From NCBI GenBank assembly GCA_030522415.1, contig CM060118.1:22340651-22404650 (forward strand): DNA of 64,000 nt, written 5' to 3'. Source of the DNA: Channallabes apus. Its lineage: Eukaryota > Chordata > Actinopteri > Siluriformes > Clariidae. The position numbers were made by a program, and so were the translations under genes. This document shows positions 1 to 11,600 of the stretch, one piece after another (the stretch's first letter is position 1; each line of letters opens with the position of its first letter). The notes beneath the pieces were generated by a model that saw only the letters and a list, made by a program, of their open reading frames with translations, had not been told where the DNA came from and did not search any database.

Positions 1-485
1 CAGTGTTATATAATGAAAAAAGCATCAGATGAGATACTGTTCAATACTATTTAGCAAGGATTGACCAATTCAGTAAACATCTGGGGCAATACTGGGACAA
101 TACTGCTATCAAATGCTATATTTCAAGTTCAAGTTCTAAAAGGCCACTGCTAACACTGCGCTCATACTGTAACTTGGTCAATTTGGTTATTTAGACAATA
201 CAATTATATTTTGTGGAATCACAACACACAATAAGTCAATATGTCAATATTATTTATAGAACTACTTTTTTAAAACATATTTGGATTAATTACACTCATA
301 CTGACTAACTATACATATCTAACTTTAACTGACTAGTCTAATAGGTAATTAATTATTTGAACTCAAAACTAATGATTATATCTTGATAATGCTTGATTGG
401 AATTTGCACTAGTTTAACTACTTTAAAAGAATTACGCCAAAAAAACCCTCTCTCATGATTGAATCACTTAAGACAAATAATTTAC
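1..485. other. scd intron (left edge)
   Basis: AT-rich intron following the histidine-box exon. I see no coding exon or recognisable element here. Confidence 0.6.
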
Positions 486-1189
486 CTGAAAAGCCATAGA
501 GTTTCCAATGGCTAAGAAGATTCTTAATGGCAGTTTAGCTTTATAGGACCTGTGGCTCCAGAGCCGATGTACACCAGCTGTCACTCCAATGCCACTAATC
601 ATGAAACAGATCCATGCTGTGAAATGAAACAGAAAACGTAGTAAGAATTTTCAGGTTCTCTTTTCTCCACTGAACCTCTAATTCTGCGGTATTCTGCAAA
701 AATGTATGTAATCTTATGGGCTCCGGAGGATCAGAACCTCAACGATGTTTTACATGGGTGCTGAATGTCTCACTGTGTTGTGTGTTAAGACTGGGTCTGC
801 CTGGGCTACGGAATCCCAGAGGAAAACTCTGCTAGAGACATATTGTCTAGCGCACAACAGACAGCCTATTGACACACTGATTGTCCTTTGTTCGATTGGG
901 CCGAACATGCAGTGTGTAATCCAAAACTATGGAACACGATTTTTAACTGTGGGATTAGATACAAGTCTAATGACTCCATTCTTAGAAAATGGATTGGTTA
1001 GATGATGCAGGGTTTTTAGCTGTCTAATATGAAACCATATCCAATCTAATAATCCAATCTCTTTCTAATAAGAAAATACACTGTCTCTCAATCTGTCAAG
1101 AACCAAATCATTTTATCTATTCTAATGTATTAAGCAGGATTATATAGGTGTGTGTTTTTTAAGTTTAATACATTATAATAAATAAACAC

Positions 1190-1239
<50 letters not shown>

Positions 1240-1699
1240 GAATCCTGACAACGAGTCATGCTACTATTTAAATGATACAATTTGTCATTTGCTGAAAGTT
1301 AAATAGAGGCATGATTTGATGGAAGACCGTGTGTTTCCGACTCAAACGCCCCCTCGCATCCAGAATAAACCGCACTCTAGCGCCTCCTTTTAACAAGTGC
1401 ATAATATTATGCTTTAAATGTGAAGGTGTCGGTGCATGGAATAAACCAGAAGAACAAAACCCACCCCATACAAGCGTTACAGCTTTAGCAGAAGGTATCA
1501 AGATCAGGCCGTAAACTCCTCCGATGTGCAGTAAAGTCATCAGCACCACATTTCTCCATACGATCCTCATCGGAGGCATCACGCCCTCTTTCTCTTTGTA
1601 GGATTCATCAAAAGCATCATCTATCCCCGCTGTTTTGCCATTTTGTTCGGGCATTCTTTGCTTAGCTGGGTAAAACCCATTCTTTTCCGTATCAGTCAT
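486..1699 (-). CDS. scd: Acyl-CoA (stearoyl-CoA) delta-9 desaturase, 5' coding exons only
   Basis: The protein inserts the delta-9 double bond into stearoyl- and palmitoyl-CoA in the ER membrane. Two coding exons are visible on the minus strand. Exon 1 (1699 down to 1465) encodes 78 residues starting MTDTEK and holds the family block SYKEKEG...MRIVWRNVVLMTLLHIG, the first membrane segment; it ends in phase 1 at a GT donor at 1463-1464. The next exon (616 down to 486, 131 bp) encodes AWICFMISGIGVTAG and then HRLWSHRSY, the first iron-binding histidine box (HxxxxH, residues 95-100), ending MAFQ before a GTAAA donor. The start is the first ATG in the frame, with A at -3. A TTTCTTCCAG just upstream could be an acceptor for a 5'UTR intron. 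The remaining exons, with the other histidine boxes, lie beyond the left edge. Fish carry more than one scd paralogue; I cannot say which this is. Confidence 0.92.
617..1462. other. scd intron between the two coding exons
   Basis: Non-coding by position between matched splice sites. The only structured part is a (GT)n run; an 86-codon open frame at 745-1005 has no family resemblance. Confidence 0.7.
1191..1235. repeat. (TG)n microsatellite
   Basis: About 22 uninterrupted TG units inside the scd intron. Confidence 0.95.
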
Positions 1700-1799
1700 G
1701 TTTTCAGCTTGGCCTGTAGCGTCTGGAAGAAACAAAGCTGTATTATTAGCTACGCAACAGCAGCACACGAAGAACTATATCGCTCGTTCTTTTCACCGG

Positions 1800-2110
1800 C
1801 TGCTTGTCGTGCACCCACCTGTATATGCGTATGTCAGTAGGCTACACGAAGAGCTGCACGTCAGGGAGGCGTTTCACACTGTGCCTTTTTCCTCTTGCTT
1901 ACCTAAGCTCTGGATACACTGGTATAAATGTTGCAGTTGGTTGGGAGGCGACGGATGCCACCTAGCTTTGCTAGTCTCATTGGCTGGCAGCTGGTCTGAT
2001 GTTCACCCTTGGATGCTACAGTCTAAACAATCCGCTCCCCCCTCCCCCCCCCCCCTCAGTCACACTGTTCACTGCAGCCCAGCTCGCATGACACAGACTC
2101 GTTGTGTTTA
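1800..2110 (-). promoter_or_regulatory. Candidate scd upstream region with inverted CCAAT box
   Basis: This lies 100-400 bp upstream of the scd start codon. Near 1977-1985 the minus strand reads AGCCAATGAG, a good NF-Y site. NF-Y with SREBP is the known sterol and fatty-acid control of SCD genes, but I could not pick out a convincing SREBP site by eye. A C-rich tract is at 2036-2056. Confidence 0.35.
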
Positions 2111-2169
2111 CTCACTCAGACCATGTCCAAGAGTAACCCAGTGGAAATTAAAGTATTCGAATTTAATAA

Positions 2170-3528
2170 GCACTCAGTACTAGCCTCGTTAATCTTTCTT
2201 ATTTTAGTACTTAATTACTGTTTATTGTTATACAGTTTATGAGCTGTACAAAACAAACAAGACAGAATTTCTGTAGATTAAACTGATTACTATTAGAGCC
2301 AGCAACATGTATTTTAGAGGTGATTATACATTCAAGATGTCATGACAAAATATTCATCATCATCATTATCATCCATAAGCAGACAGCAAATGATAATGTC
2401 TGAATTTACATTTTAATACAGTGTGGAAATTACATTTTAATACTGAGTGAGTAAATGTTGAATTCATTTACAGTTTTGAAAGAAAAAATCCAGTTGCTCT
2501 TAAATTGCTCCCATTGAGGGGTCTCCACAGCGGACCAACTGATACATTTTTTTTTTTTACTGTTTTCTTCTGGAAAATAATAATTGACTAAAAATCTGAA
2601 TTCCAAATCAATGTCTTTTATTTTTTTTACTGTTAACAGAATTATAAATTAATGTAAAGGTTAACACATCAATAGATTCACAACCTGGTGACCTTCAGAG
2701 AAAACAGCTTCATGCTGTTCAAAGATCTGTTGAGACCAACTCTCTCATTCTCTACCCTGTGAGTTGCTGCTCTTAAAGTGGAGGTAAGGAAAATCAACAA
2801 AGCATTCATAGGGTATTAATAGCTACTGTCAGGATTTCATTGCATTTGTGGTCTGTACACCACCACATTGAATTCGAAGTGAAGCAGTCAGGATGTGAGC
2901 GAAAGCAAGCGTTTCAGCTTTAACTTTGACAGGAGTTTCACAAAAGTGTTTGACAAAAGTGCCAAATGGCAAAAAAAGATACAATGCTGGGCCCGATCTT
3001 AGAAAGCATTTAAGACAGTTACTAATCTTCCCATGAGTGGACATCCAAGCACATTCACCCAAGATTTCTTCACATTGATGTAATAGACTGATAGAATTAT
3101 ACAGGAAATGATAACTTCAATTTATTGCTGCTGAATTTAGATATACAACTGTTGAACTGTTGAATCATGGCTGTGCTTGGTATTGCCCAGATGTTTCTTT
3201 ATTTTCTTAATTTTGCCTTCATTATAATGTCACAGTAAAACGTGATAGTGGTCCTTGAGATGCTTCTTGAATTTGATTGGAGTCCACCTATGCCTAAGTG
3301 AACTCACAAAAAATAATATTTGCTAGAAAAACAAACATATCTATATAAGGTATAACAGTAGATGGTGTATGTCAGAGGGGAAAAAAAGCCATGACTTTAT
3401 CTGAGAATTATCTGATTATTTGATACGGACAAGACAAGGTTCAAGTACAGGATGTTCTAGATCTTGCAGTAGTTGGTCCTGGATGTCCTTCAGAGTAGTC
3501 CAGGTAGTGTTTTTTTCCCATATGTAAT
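2170..3528. other. Intergenic DNA between scd and the Tc1 element
   Basis: AT-rich, no supported gene. The stretch near 2511-2550 (GGGGTCTCCACAGCGGACCA) resembles a short dispersed fish repeat fragment. Short open frames at 2829-3062 and 3416-3607 have no family signal. Confidence 0.5.
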
Positions 3529-3530
3529 TA

Positions 3531-5124
3531 CAAACCGGATTCCAAAAAAGTTGGGACACTAAACAAATTGTGAATAAAAACTGAATGCAATGATGTGGAG
3601 ATGGCAAATGTCAATATTTTATTCAGAATAGAACATAAATCACGGAATAAAAGTTTAAACTGAGAAAATGTATAATTTTAAGGAAAAAATATGGTGAATC
3701 AAAATGTCATGGTGTCAACAAATCCCAAAAAAGTTGGGACAAGGCCATTTTCACCACTGTGTGGCATCTCCCCTTCTTCTTACAACACTCAACAGACGTC
3801 TGGGGACCGAGGAGACCAGTTTCTCAAGTTTAGAAATAGGAATGCTCTCCTATTCTTGTCTAATACAGGCCTCTAACTGTTCAATCGTCTTGGGCCTTCT
3901 TTGTCGCACCTTCCTCTTTATGATGCGCCAAATATTCTCTATAGGGGAAAGATCTGGACTGCAGACTGGCCATTTCAGTACCCGGATCCTTCTCCTACGC
4001 AGCCATGATGTTGTGATTGATGCAGAATGTGGTCTGGCATTATCTTGTTGAAAAATGCAGGGTCTTCCCTGAAAGAGATGACGTCTGGATGGGAGCATAT
4101 GTTGTTCTAGAACCTGAATATATTTTTCTGCATTGATGGTGCCTTTCCAGACATGCAAGCTGCCCATGCCACACACACTCATGCAACCCCATATCATCAG
4201 AGATGCAGGCTTCTGAACTGAGCGTTGATAACAACTTGGGTTGTCCTTGTCCTCTTTGGTCCGGATGACATGGCGTCCCACATTTTCAACAAGAACTTCG
4301 AATCGTGACTCGTCTGACCACAGAACAGTCTTCCATTTTACCACACTCCATTTTAAATGATCCCTGGCCCAATAAAAACGCCTGTGCTTGTGGATCTTGC
4401 TTAGAAATGGCTTCTTCTCTGCACTGTAGAGTTTCAGCTGGCAACGGCGGATGGCACGGTGGATTGTGTTCACTGACAATGGTTTCTGGAAGTATTCCTG
4501 AGCCCATTCTGTGATTTCCTTTACAGTAGCATTCCTGTTTGTGGTGCAGTGTCGTTTAAGGGCCCGGAGATCACGGGCATCCAGTATGGTTTTACGCCCT
4601 TGACCCTCATGCACAGAGATTGTTCCAGATTCTCTGAATCTTCGGATGATATTATGCACAGTTGATGATGATAACTGCAAAGTCTTTGCAATTTTTCGCT
4701 GGGTAACACCTTTCTGATATTGCTCCACTATCTTTCTGCGCAACATTGTGGGAATTGGCGATCCTCTACCCATCTTGGCTTCTGAGAGACACTGCCACTC
4801 TGAGAAGCTCTTTTTATACCCAATCATGTTGCCAATTAACCTAATTACTGTTAATTGGTCTTCCAGCTCTTCGTTATGCTCAAATTTACTTTTTCCAGCC
4901 TCTTATTGCTACTTGTCCCAACTTTTTTGGGATTTGTTGACACCGTGAAATTTGGAATCAACATATTTTTCCTTTAAAATGATACATTTTCTCGGATTAA
5001 ACTTTTGATCTGTCATCTATGTTCTATTCTGAATAAAATATTGACATTTGCCATCTCCACATCATTATATTCAGTTTTTATTCACAATTTGTTTAGTGTC
5101 CCAACTTTTTTGGAATCCGGTTTG
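3531..5124 (-). mobile_element. Tc1-like DNA transposon with 213-bp terminal inverted repeats
   Basis: A complete element flanked by TA (3529-3530 and 5125-5126), the Tc1/mariner target duplication. The terminal inverted repeats run 3531-3743 and 4912-5124, are equal in length, and diverge by scattered substitutions. Each repeat holds the motif CCAAAAAAGTTGGGAC twice, at its outer and inner ends, which is the IR/DR arrangement of Tc1-type elements where transposase binds. The transposase gene lies between on the minus strand. It is 1594 bp, the usual size for an autonomous fish Tc1. Confidence 0.95.
3850..4827 (-). CDS. Tc1-like transposase, C-terminally truncated by one stop
   Basis: An open frame of 325 codons; the likely native start is the internal ATG of MGRGSP (residue 19). 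It shows an N-terminal helix-turn-helix (about residues 25-65), a basic linker with GQGRKT, and the DDE catalytic core: D172 in LWSDES, D262 in FQQDNARPH, and E297 in SPIENIW, with 34 residues between the last two (DD34E). The frame ends CIRQE then TAG. In the same frame the sequence continues as a normal Tc1 C-terminus (ESIPISKLEKLVSSVPRR...) to a natural TGA near 3742, so one nonsense change, probably from a Trp codon, removes about 36 residues. All catalytic residues remain. Whether the shortened protein works cannot be told from sequence. Confidence 0.9.
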   Translation of the reverse strand: MIGYKKSFSEWQCLSEAKMGRGSPIPTMLRRKIVEQYQKGVTQRKIAKTLQLSSSTVHNIIRRFRESGTISVHEGQGRKTILDARDLRALKRHCTTNRNATVKEITEWAQEYFQKPLSVNTIHRAIRRCQLKLYSAEKKPFLSKIHKHRRFYWARDHLKWSVVKWKTVLWSDESRFEVLVENVGRHVIRTKEDKDNPSCYQRSVQKPASLMIWGCMSVCGMGSLHVWKGTINAEKYIQVLEQHMLPSRRHLFQGRPCIFQQDNARPHSASITTSWLRRRRIRVLKWPVCSPDLSPIENIWRIIKRKVRQRRPKTIEQLEACIRQE

Positions 5125-5511
5125 TAAATTCTTTACTTAATAGGGTCGTGTGGTAAAGTTAGTATGTGTTTTTGTGTAACAATCTAATAAAAATAATTTG
5201 AGCAGAGTGAGTATTGGTATTAGGCAAACACAACCTCATAAGTTGTAACAGTTTGTTTGTGCCTTATCAGAGATAAAAAAGAATGTGAATCCATTTGGAA
5301 TCCATTGATGAGTGTGAAACATAAGATGTGAAAACCTTTCCACAGTGCATATAAAAAAGGCACACAGACTAAGATTTTATTCAATCACCTTTAGCTTTAG
5401 TTGTAGTGCAAAATGTTGTGTCCAGTTCATGTGTGAAAATTGCTCATCATGCTCCCAGAACCACTCTTTTAGAAGAAAGGATATAACTGGATATATACAA
5501 AAGAATATATA
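5125..5511. other. Intergenic DNA between two Tc1 copies
   Basis: AT-rich; no gene seen. Parts near 5280-5345 look like a second, worn copy of the neighbouring Tc1 terminal sequence. Confidence 0.4.
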
Positions 5512-6365
5512 TTGGCAAGAGAAAGTATGTGAACCATATGGAATTTTATGGTTTCCTTCATTAATTTGTCATAAAGTGTGATCTGAAGTCACGGATATTG
5601 ACAAATGTGCCTCAAATAATAACATAAAAAAAGTTAAAGTTCAGGTCTCTTTATTTGTACCAAAGGTAAAATTGATTTGCAGTCAAGAGTCCTCATTCAC
5701 AACACATACAGTACAAAACAAACCACACATAGTAAAACAAACAACAAGTACCATAAACTTTGAACATAATTGACCAAACACAATTCTTCAGTGTCCAATT
5801 CTCCCTTAAATATCTATTTATACCTTATTTAACTATCTAAACGCTGCTGTAATGAAACATATTTTTATATTGTTTAGTTCTACAGCAACTTGAACTTGAA
5901 CTTACGGTTATTTAAGTGCTTGGCCCCAGTCTGGGGTCTGCCTAGGCCACTACAAGACAGATTTTGATTTCCTAATGCCATTCGAATATGGACTGGCTCC
6001 AGATTTAGGTCATTGTCCTGTTGCATCACCCAACTTCTACAAAGTTTCACCTGATGTACAAAAGTTCTCACATTTTCCTGAAGATTTTTTTTAAATCTTG
6101 GGAATTCATCTTCCCCTCTATAACTGCAAGCTGGCCCAAATCATGATCTTTCCTCCACCATACTTTTCAGTTGGGATGATGTTTTCATGATGATATGCAG
6201 TGCCCTTTTTAGACCAGATGTAGTGATTCGTGTTCTTTCCAAACACTTCAATCTTAGTTTCATCAGTGCACAAAACATTTTGCCAATAACACTGTGGAGC
6301 GTCAATGTGCTCTTTCACAAACTTCAATTTTCTAATTTTATCACTTTTTTTATGACAAAACCATG
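5512..6365 (-). mobile_element. Degraded Tc1-like element
   Basis: The left part (5512-5600, GAAAGTATGTGAACCATATG...) resembles a fish Tc1 terminal repeat. On the minus strand, 6327-6118 encodes a transposase core piece with CTDETK (first catalytic Asp) and EKYGGGKIMIW, and 6071-5880 continues with SWVMQQDND (second Asp) before the frame collapses. The third catalytic residue and the N-terminal domain are not recognisable. It is an old, inactive copy. Confidence 0.75.
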
Positions 6366-6550
6366 AAATTCCAATATAATTATTCCATTTATTTTCTCTC
6401 TCTCTCTCTGAAATCTGGCATGGAGCTCCAGGTCAAGGGCAATTGAGGGTTATTTTGTAGCCTTGTGCAGATGAACAATCTTGTTTATATAGAAAGCATA
6501 AAGCACTTTTTATAACACAGCAGACCAGACCAGAAAACACAAATTAAACA

Positions 6551-6840
6551 CAGTACCAGTCAAAAGGTTTGGACACCTTCTAATTCCAATATCTTTCCTG
6601 ATCCTTATTTCTTTCTACATAGTAAAGCAATGCCGAATATATCCAAAGTATGCAAATATCACCTGTGAACAGTTGATTTACTTATGCTCTGTAAAGTCTT
6701 CATACTGGTTCTAACCTGAGTATTAATTGGTGATTTTTGAAGCTGGTAACACTAAAAGAATTTCTCCTCTGTGGCAGAGGATAGCTTTGAAAAAATGTTG
6801 TATTGTTCTAGGATGTAGAAAACTTTTGGCTGGTATTGTG
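6551..6840. mobile_element. Short non-autonomous Tc1 relic (290 bp)
   Basis: Its ends match as an inverted repeat: CAGTACCAGTCAAAAGGTTT on the left, and GAAAACTTTTGGCTGGTATTGTG read inward on the right. The inside keeps scraps of a Tc1 transposase region (TATGCTCTGTAAAGTCTTCATA, TCTCCTCTGTGGCAGAGG) shared with the relics near 40.0, 44.2 and 59.1 kb, so it is an internally deleted member of that family. Confidence 0.75.
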
Positions 6841-7064
6841 TGATATGTTATAGCAGTCGTTGTCAGTTTATTACCCTTCATTGTTCATCTACAGCATTAT
6901 ATTAGTATCTCCGTCTAGTGGACATTCTGAGCACATGAAATTGGCAAATGTTATGTGCCACAAAATCAGCCAATTAGGAACTGAAAGAAAGTACATTCTA
7001 ATTGTGTGTTTCTGATTAAATAAACAGCATGTACCCTTTTTGCTCGGAAATGAGGGACAAATAT

Positions 7065-8477
7065 TTATCGTTCCAGAACAAGCACTAGTTCACAGTGGGG
7101 TGTGTGTGGAAACATGTCCACAGGAACAGCAAGCTTCGGTGCAAAGGCCACTCCAGTGAGATTTCTCTTTAAAGTAGTCTTTCCGCAAAGTTCTCTGAAA
7201 TTTCGCATTGCTTCTCCTTCTGGCTTACATGAAATATAAATGAGTCGCTGTATGTCAGGATGATTCCTTAGGGCTTGGATGACTCTATAATGCAGGCCTG
7301 CCCTGGATGGATTCACAACAGCTGTGAGTGCTCCCTCACACTGCATTGCAGGTATCAATTTAGGAAGAACAAGTTCAGCTTTTCCTGATAGAAACTCACA
7401 GTTCTGAACACCATTCAGTGTTGCATTATATTTCGCATCTTGTACAGCCTGTTCAATAAGTTCAATGCCAATGACCTTCTTTAATCTTGGGGATAATGAA
7501 ATACCAATAGCTCCTGTACCACAGCATACATCCAGCAGTGTCCCCTTTTCATTGGCCTTATTCAGCTCTGCAACTGTCATGTACAGGGCCTCTGCCGCAC
7601 CCCTGTTCACCTGAAAGAAAGAATCAGCAGAGATGCGGAACTTGAAATCCAGGACCATCTCATAAATATGGGGCTCCCCATACAGCAGCTGATAGGGAGA
7701 GTCTTCATGACTGCATCGGGTCATGGAGCTTTCCTGAAAATAAAGAGAGTGCAGTTCGCAAACTCTCCCTGGACCTTTTGTAAAGTATTCTACTAGAGAT
7801 GCTTTATGAACATTAATCTCGTCAGAACTTAGATTTTGTGGATGAAAATATACTATGGCCATTGTGTTACCAGCAGAGTTTGTTCTCACTGTAATTTCTC
7901 TCCAATGTCCTCCATCATGAAATAAAAGACAAGGTTTTAGTGGTGAAGCACGTATAAAATCCTCATAACACCTGGCCACTAGATTGTGCTTTGGTGGCAT
8001 GTTAAGAAGATGATCACCATGAATACAGACGATGTTTCTACCTTTCCCGGTGCCAATGTAGAACCCTACAGTTTTTGGATTTCCATCGATTCCTCTGTTG
8101 ACTGAGAAGGTGGACTTATTACGGTAGCCATCCCTCACTGGCGAAGGCACTATGCTCAGTACTGGAAACGGGACCTCTTCCTTACTGGCTGAAAGAGATG
8201 AGTCTTGTGCCAGATGATTTGCCATCTGGAGTAAGATGTTGTGCTGTCGCTCCTGTTTCCATTGAAGCTGCTCATCATAACTCAGTCTCCATAAAGGTGT
8301 CACAGTATCAGCTAGTCTTTCCTCCGGCGACATAGCTTTTCCATCTAAAATGCAGAATTTCTTTTTTCTCCTCCTCTTTTCAGTACTGCTCACACACACC
8401 AAACTATGTTTAGGTGTTATAAAGCTGACAGAGACTTTTAGCAGATGCCCAGCACATTTAAACACTCCTGGCAACAT
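7065..8477 (-). CDS. trmt2b: tRNA/rRNA (uracil-5-)-methyltransferase homolog B
   Basis: The vertebrate protein is a mitochondrial SAM-dependent enzyme that makes 5-methyluridine in tRNA and 12S rRNA. The 470-residue frame has the family signature ERLADTVTPLWRLSYDEQL near residue 55, a conserved central block (GYRNKSTFSVNRG, FQESSMTRCSHEDSPYQLL), the SAM-binding motif DVCCGTGAIG (316-325), NPSRAG (389-394), the catalytic cysteine of YISCKPEG (C417) and the terminal FPHTPHCELVL. NPSRAG in place of DPPRAG fits TRMT2B rather than TRMT2A. The start is the first ATG; the Lys/Arg-rich, acid-poor N-terminus fits a mitochondrial presequence. Length is close to the human 504. The whole frame is unbroken by introns. 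It is head-to-head with dnajb12. Confidence 0.93.
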   Translation of the reverse strand: MLPGVFKCAGHLLKVSVSFITPKHSLVCVSSTEKRRRKKKFCILDGKAMSPEERLADTVTPLWRLSYDEQLQWKQERQHNILLQMANHLAQDSSLSASKEEVPFPVLSIVPSPVRDGYRNKSTFSVNRGIDGNPKTVGFYIGTGKGRNIVCIHGDHLLNMPPKHNLVARCYEDFIRASPLKPCLLFHDGGHWREITVRTNSAGNTMAIVYFHPQNLSSDEINVHKASLVEYFTKGPGRVCELHSLYFQESSMTRCSHEDSPYQLLYGEPHIYEMVLDFKFRISADSFFQVNRGAAEALYMTVAELNKANEKGTLLDVCCGTGAIGISLSPRLKKVIGIELIEQAVQDAKYNATLNGVQNCEFLSGKAELVLPKLIPAMQCEGALTAVVNPSRAGLHYRVIQALRNHPDIQRLIYISCKPEGEAMRNFRELCGKTTLKRNLTGVAFAPKLAVPVDMFPHTPHCELVLVLER

Positions 8478-8675
8478 CTTACTTATAATGTTTATAAAGT
8501 CTTACAGAATTAATGTATAGGAAATCTTTCTGTTGGTGGAGTTTTTTCTTGTACTCGAGTTATTCTGCTGTCCTCGCGCTCGTTAGGAATGACTCGTGAC
8601 GCATTCTTTCTGCGCCCAGTGTGTGTGTCACGTCATTTTTCTGAGCCCGAAAACCATTTCAGTTCCGCTGTCGCA
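8478..8675. promoter_or_regulatory. Shared promoter interval of trmt2b and dnajb12
   Basis: Only 198 bp separate the two divergent start codons, so this short interval must hold both 5'UTRs and probably a bidirectional promoter. It is richer in GC and CpG (CCTCGCGCTCGTTAGG near 8570) than its surroundings and lacks an obvious TATA box. Confidence 0.5.
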
Positions 8676-11600
8676 ATGGAATCAAACAAGGACGAAGCGG
8701 AACGCTGCATAGAGATATCTATCGCGGCGCTGCGAAATAACCAACCGGACAAAGCTCGAAGATTCCTGGAGAAGGCGCAGAAATTGTTTCCCACACAGAA
8801 GGCACAACGTAAGTGAATTTGATTCGAATACGCTACATGAGAGCTAACGCTGTCGTCGCAACGTTTATGAGCTAGCCCGTTGGCTAACGTTAACCAGCAT
8901 CTTATTGACTAGCTAGTCTAACCTGTTATGTATGCATGCAGCCCTATACAGTTCTTTCTGACCTTTACATTTTCGACTAATTTGCTGCGCTGATATGATA
9001 CGATCCCTGTCATTAGTCAAGAATGTCAAGAACAGGGCGAAAAATCCAGCTAAGATGTTGTACGTGTATTGTGTAGTTTCCTACGTCAGCTTTTTACACT
9101 GATCAGCCATAACGGTATGACCACCAGCATAATATTGAACAGGTCCCTCTTTTACTGCTAAACAGCCTTGACCCGGTGTGTTGTGTATCTGACACCAAGC
9201 TGTTAGTAGCAGTTCCTTAAACCCCTGTAAGTTGTGAGGTGGGGCTTCCATGGAGCTGACTTGTTTTTCCAGCACATCCCACACATGCTCAGATCTGGAA
9301 AATTTGGAAATCGAGTCAACACCTTAAAATTGTTGTTGTGTTCCTCAAACTATCCTTAAAGCATTTTTGCAGTGTGTTGGTGCGTTATGCTGCTGAAAGA
9401 GGCTGCTGTGATCAGGGAAGCCTGCATCCATAAAGTAACATGAATGACAGGACTCATTACTCAAAGCATCACACTGCCTCTGCCAGCTTGTCTTCTTCCC
9501 ATTGCACATCCTGGTGCATGCGCTTCCCCCGGTATGTAATGTGATTCATCAGACCAGGCCACTTTCATCTCATTGCTCTTTGGTCCAGTTCTGATGCTCA
9601 TTTGCCCATTGTCGCCACTTTTGGTGGTGGGCACGGGTCAGCATGAGCACCCTGACCAGTCTACGGCTACTCCACCCCATACTCAACAAACTGCGACGCA
9701 CTGTATGTTTTGGTACCTCTCTATCGGAACCAGCATTAACATTTTCAGCAGTTTAAAAGCACTCTTATTGCATGTCCCAGCCTTCACTCTCTATGTGCAT
9801 CAATGTGCCTTGGCCACCCACAACTCTGTCGTTGGTTTACTACTTTTCCTTACTTGGAACACTTTAGGGACATCCTGGCCACTGTAGACTGGGAAAATTT
9901 CACAAGACCTTCAGTTTTGGAGTCGACTCATTCGTTTAGCCTTCACAATTTAGCCCACTCCATTAAGTAACTCAAATCCTTTTCTGCTTCCAACACATTA
10001 CAGATTTCACAGACAAAATGTTTACTTGCTGCCTGATATCCCACCAGGTGCCATTGAAACAAGATATTCAATGTTATTAATTTTACCTGTCAGTGGTTAT
10101 GATGTTATGGCTGAACTGTGTACCCAGTAAATTAATTGTACCCTCTGCTTTTCTTATATACAATGTATAGTCCAATGTATTCATGTAACTGCTGTCTGTA
10201 GACTGAATTGGGCAAATCAAGTTTAGTAGCTCCAGTGTTTATTGAGGGTTTCTGAATTTTGGTATAAACAAGGTGAGTGCTCTGAGTCATACTGTTTGAT
10301 GTAAACAGTGAAGAGCGTTATGGGTTGGGGAACATTTTTCCGGTACGTCCTGCGGCCTTCAGTTTTCAAATCTCAGCCCCCTCAGTCAGTCATCTCATAG
10401 ATGAGACAGAAAAGGGCATACTTGTATTTAATTAGCTCAAATGGTGAAAATGTCAGTCCGTTCTGTATGGTACAACTTTTATGCATGACAAACCCACAAC
10501 TGTAATAAACCCCAAACATAATAAAAATTTCAGCTTTTCACACTGACTCCAAAATACATTTTTTTTTACGTTTATAATAGAGATGACCTGGACGATCGGA
10601 CAGTGACCAGGAACGGCTGGTTTTCACTTTGATTGGCCATAACTGGTGATCAGCCGAGTGCAGAAGATTCATGCTACAGAGATCCATTTTTATGGTGTTG
10701 CATTATCAAAAATCGCACATGTTAAAAACCTTCAATCAGCTTTTTCTCAAAACTCTGGGAGCGTGTACAATGAGTGGATTTGAGACTAATTCACTAACAC
10801 ATGTCTGAAAACAACATGATCACTAACTAGTCGAAAATTATGTTAGAAGCCCTACGATGGAAACTGCTGAGCAGCCACTCACTGTCAAGTTGAGTTTTGA
10901 GATTTTGAAGGCACTTGACTTGGTAAAATGTCAGTTACTTTATAGTGCTACAGATAGCCCTGTACTATTTTCATGTTTTGTCACATTTAAGTTTAGAAAT
11001 AAAAAGATCTAGTATTTAGTAGAGATGGTGAAAAAAATAAATTCAGTCTGGTATCAGGGTTCTTTTGTGTGGCAATTAATGTATGACCACTCTAAATTTA
11101 ATTAAGATTACATTTTAATCTGTCTGTTTGCATTTGAGGTGGTAAAATGTTACAGTTCCTCTATAATCCAACAGGTGGTGCACTTTATACTGTTCACACA
11201 TTGGCAAGCAGCACAGCATTCTGCGTGCTCGGTTGTTTAGAATTATAATAAATGATGATGCTTTAATAATTGCAATACAAGTCAAATCTGTACCAAGGTA
11301 TGGTGATAAAATTGTATCAGTTGGTCAGGTGATCTAGTGATTCCCATCCCTACTATTTAGTAAGGGTAGGTTAGCTTTGCTTTTAGGTTGACTTGTAAAT
11401 ATGATAACCTGACTCTTATCTGTATACCTGAACTTGCTATTTTAGGTTTATTAGAATCTATAGCTCTGAATGGAAATGGACATGGCAGTAATAATAACTG
11501 TGGAGAAAGCGATGGTAGTGGAGTTCGACACCGAGCCACCAGTGATGCAGGGGAGAAATCGGAAGATGGTGCTACAGATGGAGCCAAGTCATACACAACA

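Larger units (their letters stand above)
8809..11445. other. dnajb12 intron 1
   Basis: A 2.6 kb intron between matched splice sites. It holds a mariner-type relic (9097-10119) and a hAT MITE (11020-11352); the remainder (10120-11011) shows no coding signal. A stretch near 10590-10670 looks like part of another dispersed repeat. Confidence 0.75.
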
